Shown here in pieces: positions 60,081 through 64,000 of a DNA stretch of 64,000 nt (position 1 is the first letter of the stretch; each line of letters starts with the position of its first letter). The position numbers and the translations under genes were made by a program. The stretch lies in contig RSEF01000004.1 in NCBI GenBank assembly GCA_003993805.1, positions 5,952,617 through 6,016,616 of the forward strand, in the 5' to 3' direction. Source of the DNA: Himantopus leucocephalus (lineage: Eukaryota > Chordata > Aves > Charadriiformes > Recurvirostridae). The notes below the pieces were generated by a model, which saw nothing but the letters and a program-made list of their open reading frames with translations, did not search any database and was not told the DNA's origin.

Positions 60081-61047
60081 AATAAAAAAAGCCGTTGCAC
60101 TGAGTTTAGCAATGTTCCCGGTCTCTTGGCAGCATCCCTTGTGCCAGGGTTTCGCCACCAGACTTTTGAGATACTGGTTGCCCCAACTGCTGCTCCTCTT
60201 GTTTCATGTTGGCCACCCAAAACCCCTCGTGCAGAGGTTACCGCAACTCCCTGGCTCGGGTCCCTCAAAGCAAACTTGGGAGCAAAACTGCCTCTTTGAG
60301 GTCAACAGCTCCTGCGGAAACCAAGTCACACGTTTGGTTTTTTTCATAAGAAACGGTGCAGAAATTCCCTCTTGCCTCAACACCAGTGTTGCCACTCGCT
60401 CTGTGTCTGTGGATGGTGCTGCTAAAACAGGGCCAGGGGTTCGCAGGTGGGGAAGAACTGGTCTTCGTCACGTCCTGCATGGAAACTGGGAGAGCCGCCA
60501 CTCTGGTATTGCCACAGCTGAGTTGGTGAGTAGGTTTGCCCCTTGCGAGGCTGGTGAGTCCCAGAGTTTTGTAAGATCGTGGGAGGAAGAGGACGTTGGT
60601 GTCTAGCAAGGGAACTGCTTTATATCGACCAGTCTATGAGCAAAGGGATGGCTTGTTCATACGCTCCGTGGCATTCGTGTGTGTGCAGGAGGTCCCGGGG
60701 AGGACTGTTACATGGCAGGACAGGGATGGATGCTACCTCTCCTGCTCTTGCAGCTATGGGATGGTTATAGTGGTGTGCAGGAATGAAACTCATCATGTGT
60801 GTCACATCCAGGGGTCGTTCTGCAGACATGTCACTGTCTGCTCCACCACGGCCACGTGTTTTCTGGAGGGTTGCGGGTATGTCAAAGCTGCCGTGTTTTG
60901 CACTGTGAGTGGCCTGTGTCCTGCAGGAGGCTTTGCCTGCAAGCTGGGTTGAACATCAGTTGATAACAAATGCCATCGGTGCCGTATGTATGGAAAAAAC
61001 ACGATGGTCACAATGCTCTCATGAAGGTGGCTCGTCTGGACTTAACC
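60081..61047. other. Intergenic without recognised feature
   Basis: Mixed-composition DNA. Frames of up to 164 codons (60112-60606, +) have no recognisable domain. Confidence 0.5.
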
Positions 61048-61175
61048 ACAGTTCGGGTACGTGGTACTTCCCTCTTGTCACCCAAAAGGCAGCAGCTTCC
61101 CACCCCTTTCTNACAGTTTGGGTACGTGGTACTTCCCTCTTGTCACCCAAAAGGCAGCAACTTCCCACCCCTTTC
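61048..61175. repeat. 63-bp duplicated segment flanking a single N
   Basis: Positions 61048-61110 and 61113-61175 match except for two substitutions visible by eye. They are separated by one T and the N at 61112. Same contig-overlap signature as in the TM9SF2 introns. Confidence 0.8.
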
Positions 61176-61349
61176 CTCAGTGGCTACGAACCAGAGTGCC
61201 CGCTCTCCAGGGAGCAGCTGATCTCTTTGTTGTAACTGCAGGGCCCAGACAGCCCGACTAACGAAGGCAGGATTGGAAAAGACAATCAAACGAGTTGGGT
61301 ACTTTATCTGTTCTTGGCACAAAGTGGAAGTAGCTTGTCTACACCAAAC

Positions 61350-61620
61350 CTCGCTCATTTAAACTTTGCTTATCTGCAAATTCCGTAATTTGCATACACA
61401 AAACAGCGATTTTTCCACACTTATTAGCACTGATTAATAGCGGAATGCTGCAGCGAACCCTCCTATTACTCCAACTTCATTACTTTTACAAAGTAGACTA
61501 CAGCCCACTTATCCGAAGACGCTTTGCTCGGAAGAATTATCGATGATTAAAACCAAGCTACACTTGTCAAAATAAATTACCCGAATGCATTTTGAGAGGC
61601 AGCAGCCTTCCTCTTTACGG
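61350..61620. promoter_or_regulatory. AT-rich block with a palindromic POU-type site
   Basis: Contains the exact inverted repeat GCAAATT-CCGT-AATTTGC at 61376-61393, whose right arm continues into the octamer ATTTGCAT (61388-61395). Further TAATAG, GATTAATAG and ATCGATGATTAAAACC cores follow. It is repeat-free with no open frame. Enhancer function is an inference. Confidence 0.35.
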
Positions 61621-63947
61621 CGGTTGCCTGCCTGGCTAATTTGCACTGCGCAGAGACTTGCGGTGGGACAGCGGCACTAGTGGAGGCCGCGCGATGCCAC
61701 GTGGGAGCTCCCTGGCACGGGGGGGGGTCCGCGGAAGCGATTTGGGTTCTCTCGTGTTTCCTCATACCTTACTGATATTACATCAGCTGCGGATGTAATC
61801 AAACTTCGCCGACAGAGGAAGGTAATTCATTCATTGGTTTGCAGAGCTTGGGTTCTCCAGGATTGCCTCCAACCTGTGCGGTGACTCCGGCTGCTGGATT
61901 TTGCCGGCGGATGCAGGAGTCAGCTGGGAGCCGGATGGAGATGCAGGGAGCTCCCCGTTGGCTGTAAGATGAGGTGGCACAGAAGTGTGTTTGTTTTCAT
62001 CAGTGGTGTGGAATGAATTATACTCATGAAACTTGCTCCAGATCTTCTTTCCAATATATAAACAAATGGTGCAGAGTGCCAAAATGTCCTATTTTTCCTC
62101 CCAGGGGAGAACTCGGCAGTGGTAGGAGACAAGAGGCAACATGGCAAATGCCTTCTGCTCTCTTGTTTGATGGGGCAGAGGAGAAACCCTCCTGTACTGC
62201 TGCTGGGCAGAAAATATTGAGGCTTCTAGTGAAAATTCTTCAACGCTAGGGCTTGAAGGAGGGCTTGAGCGATGGTGTGCTGCTTGTCTGCCCACCACAG
62301 TACTGGGGCCACTGCCTGGGAGAGGACCGATGAGGTCAAGAGCCCCTTCAGCCTCTCTGGGGGGCAAAGGGGCTGTGGTGAGCTGTAGCGTACGTGGCCC
62401 AACTGCTTCACGTGCTCAGTGAGGGACCGTTGGTCGTGCTCGTTGCTGGTGGGGGTTTCTGGAGGTGTCGGGGAGGATGCTGATGGTAGCCGGTGTGGGC
62501 CCTGCAGACGACTCACTAGAGAAAAATGGTGTTGTGGGTTCATTCCTGCTGTGCACCATGACCACGCGCGTAGTGACGATAAGGGGTTTCTCTTGGTAAG
62601 TGGATAAGGGTGGTAAATATTTGTCCCCAAAGGTGGTGTTGGGAGCAGTGGGCTCTAATGTGGGGCTTGGTGCCGTGCTGCGGATGCCACTTGTGTCCGG
62701 GCAAGGTCTGAGCTGATACTGAGGAGGACTTGCATCCTATGGAGAAGCAGAAAGTAGCTGGAGACAGCTAGTGAGGGGGCGACGTAGAGACATGGGGACG
62801 CTGCCTGGAGGACCCGTGTTTGGGGACATCCCTCAATTCCTGTTGTGGGTGTAACCAGCTCACTCACTTTGCTTGGCGTGGGACAGTCCCCACCACACCT
62901 GAGAACGTGCCGCCTTTCATCTACAATGGGGCTCATCAGAGGTGGGGTTTGGGTGAGCACTCATTTTGATTCCCAGGTGCAGCAGTGGCCACACGGAGAT
63001 GGGTATGAAAAGGACTTGTTTCTCGAGTGCCAGCGTCAGGGTGTATTTGGGGATGATGTTATAGGCGAAGTAGAACTTTCCAGACCAAGCTGCCTTTTTG
63101 GACTAATGTAAGGGACGATGCAGTAACACCCTGCAGGTATTAATTCCGCTTTCAGTGGCTTTTCTCGGCCACAGGCTGAAAGCACAGAGCATCTCATAAC
63201 CCGAACTGGGCAGGCAGGAAAGAGGCAGCAAATCTGAAACGTCTTCTGACACTTAAGGTCTCATAGTGCTGGTGGAGGAGGAGGAGGAAGGATATAAAAA
63301 TCACTGCTGCCTTAACCGAAGGAATCGGAAAGGGTGTAGGCAGAGAGGTATTTTGGCATTTCTTCTTTGTGCGTGGAACTGGCAAAAGGCTGCGGAAGGC
63401 TGCCACGGGATAGCAGGCTCCAGAAGCGGAGCTTGGCTTTCTGCTGCGGATTAGATCCTCGCCCAAAATGCTGTTCCTCATTATCAGGCTCGCAGTAGGT
63501 GAAGGGGCTGTTTTCCAACCGCCCTAGAAACTTGCCGTCGGGGTGGATGGCGTTTCCGTGAGAAAGGCGTCTGTCACAGGCGGCGAATCCTCGGCCGTAG
63601 GCTTTTGGGGGACCCCGCGCTGGGAAATCACGGGGGGTTCACATCTTGACTCGGTTACAGCGACTCTCGGGTTCTGACTTCCCTTGCTGGAGTGGCAGCA
63701 CGAATACTCAGAGGGAGGGGAGCGGGACGAGGAACCTCTCATTTCCCTGCGAGAGGCTTCTCCAGAGGGGTGGACGGGATTTGGCAGCATCCGTGTTGCT
63801 GCAAAGTGATGCAGACCCTGAGAAATCCAAGTTGCACATCTTGGTGTAGGGTACCTAAAAAGATTGGCGTGCGAACTATAAATACAAAGAAACAACGAAT
63901 TGCAAGTGTTTAGAGGAAACATATTTTATCACGCAGAATTAAGCCCC
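61621..63947. other. Intergenic without recognised feature
   Basis: Short CpG-containing parts (61620-61745 and 63520-63660) alternate with AT-rich DNA. Frames on both strands are short and domain-free. Confidence 0.5.
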
Positions 63948-63974
63948 TTTTTTTTTTTAAAAAAAAAAAAAAAA
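63948..63974. repeat. T11-A16 homopolymer pair
   Basis: Eleven T followed directly by sixteen A, a self-complementary run near the window end. It may be real low-complexity DNA or a misassembly point. Confidence 0.7.
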
Positions 63975-64000
63975 GGCAAAGCAAAAAGAATGGGGAATGG

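Noticed and set aside
16966..64000. tRNA genes, CRISPR arrays, insertion sequences and proviruses
   Set aside because: Looked for by eye and none seen; the only mobile elements recognised are CR1 fragments.

Overview
The window looks like nuclear DNA from a bird, or less likely another sauropsid. It has spliced vertebrate exons, short introns and several CR1 (chicken repeat 1) LINE fragments with the typical TCATAGAATCATAGAAT end. No bacterial or viral gene is visible. The assembly is a draft. It has three long N gaps (20402-20501, 42514-42613, 58919-58981) and eleven isolated single Ns. Four of the single Ns separate near-identical copies of the same sequence.

Left part (1 to about 17 kb): the last eight coding exons and the 3' UTR of TM9SF2, on the + strand. 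The exons join without any frame break into 324 C-terminal residues containing eight membrane segments and ending in KVD. The coding lengths add to 975 nt including the stop, and every splice phase fits. Earlier exons lie upstream of position 1.

Right part (about 17 to 64 kb): no coding exon that I can recognise. In other vertebrates TM9SF2 is followed by CLYBL and then ZIC5 and ZIC2, so this is most likely the TM9SF2-CLYBL intergenic space, possibly with the start of CLYBL intron 1. It alternates between GC-rich sequence with no recognisable content (about 20.5-22.7, 25-32.9, 34.5-37, 38.6-42.4, 44.8-48.1, 49-53.4 kb) and AT-rich blocks dense in homeodomain, POU and SOX-type cores (about 22.7-24.0, 33.0-34.5, 37.4-38.3, 43.8-44.3, 48.2-48.8, 55.4-57.0, 57.8-58.2, 59.8-60.1, 61.35-61.6 kb). 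These blocks resemble conserved noncoding elements in texture, but conservation cannot be tested from one sequence. CR1 copies lie at about 20.4, 22.0, 25.9, 28.1 and 29.6 kb.

I found no convincing undescribed biological system. The points most worth a second look are the artefactual duplications at single-N joints, a CR1 fragment that keeps an internal ORF2 piece but has no recognisable 3' end, several exact inverted repeats built from SOX or POU cores, and a paired 15-bp homeodomain motif.
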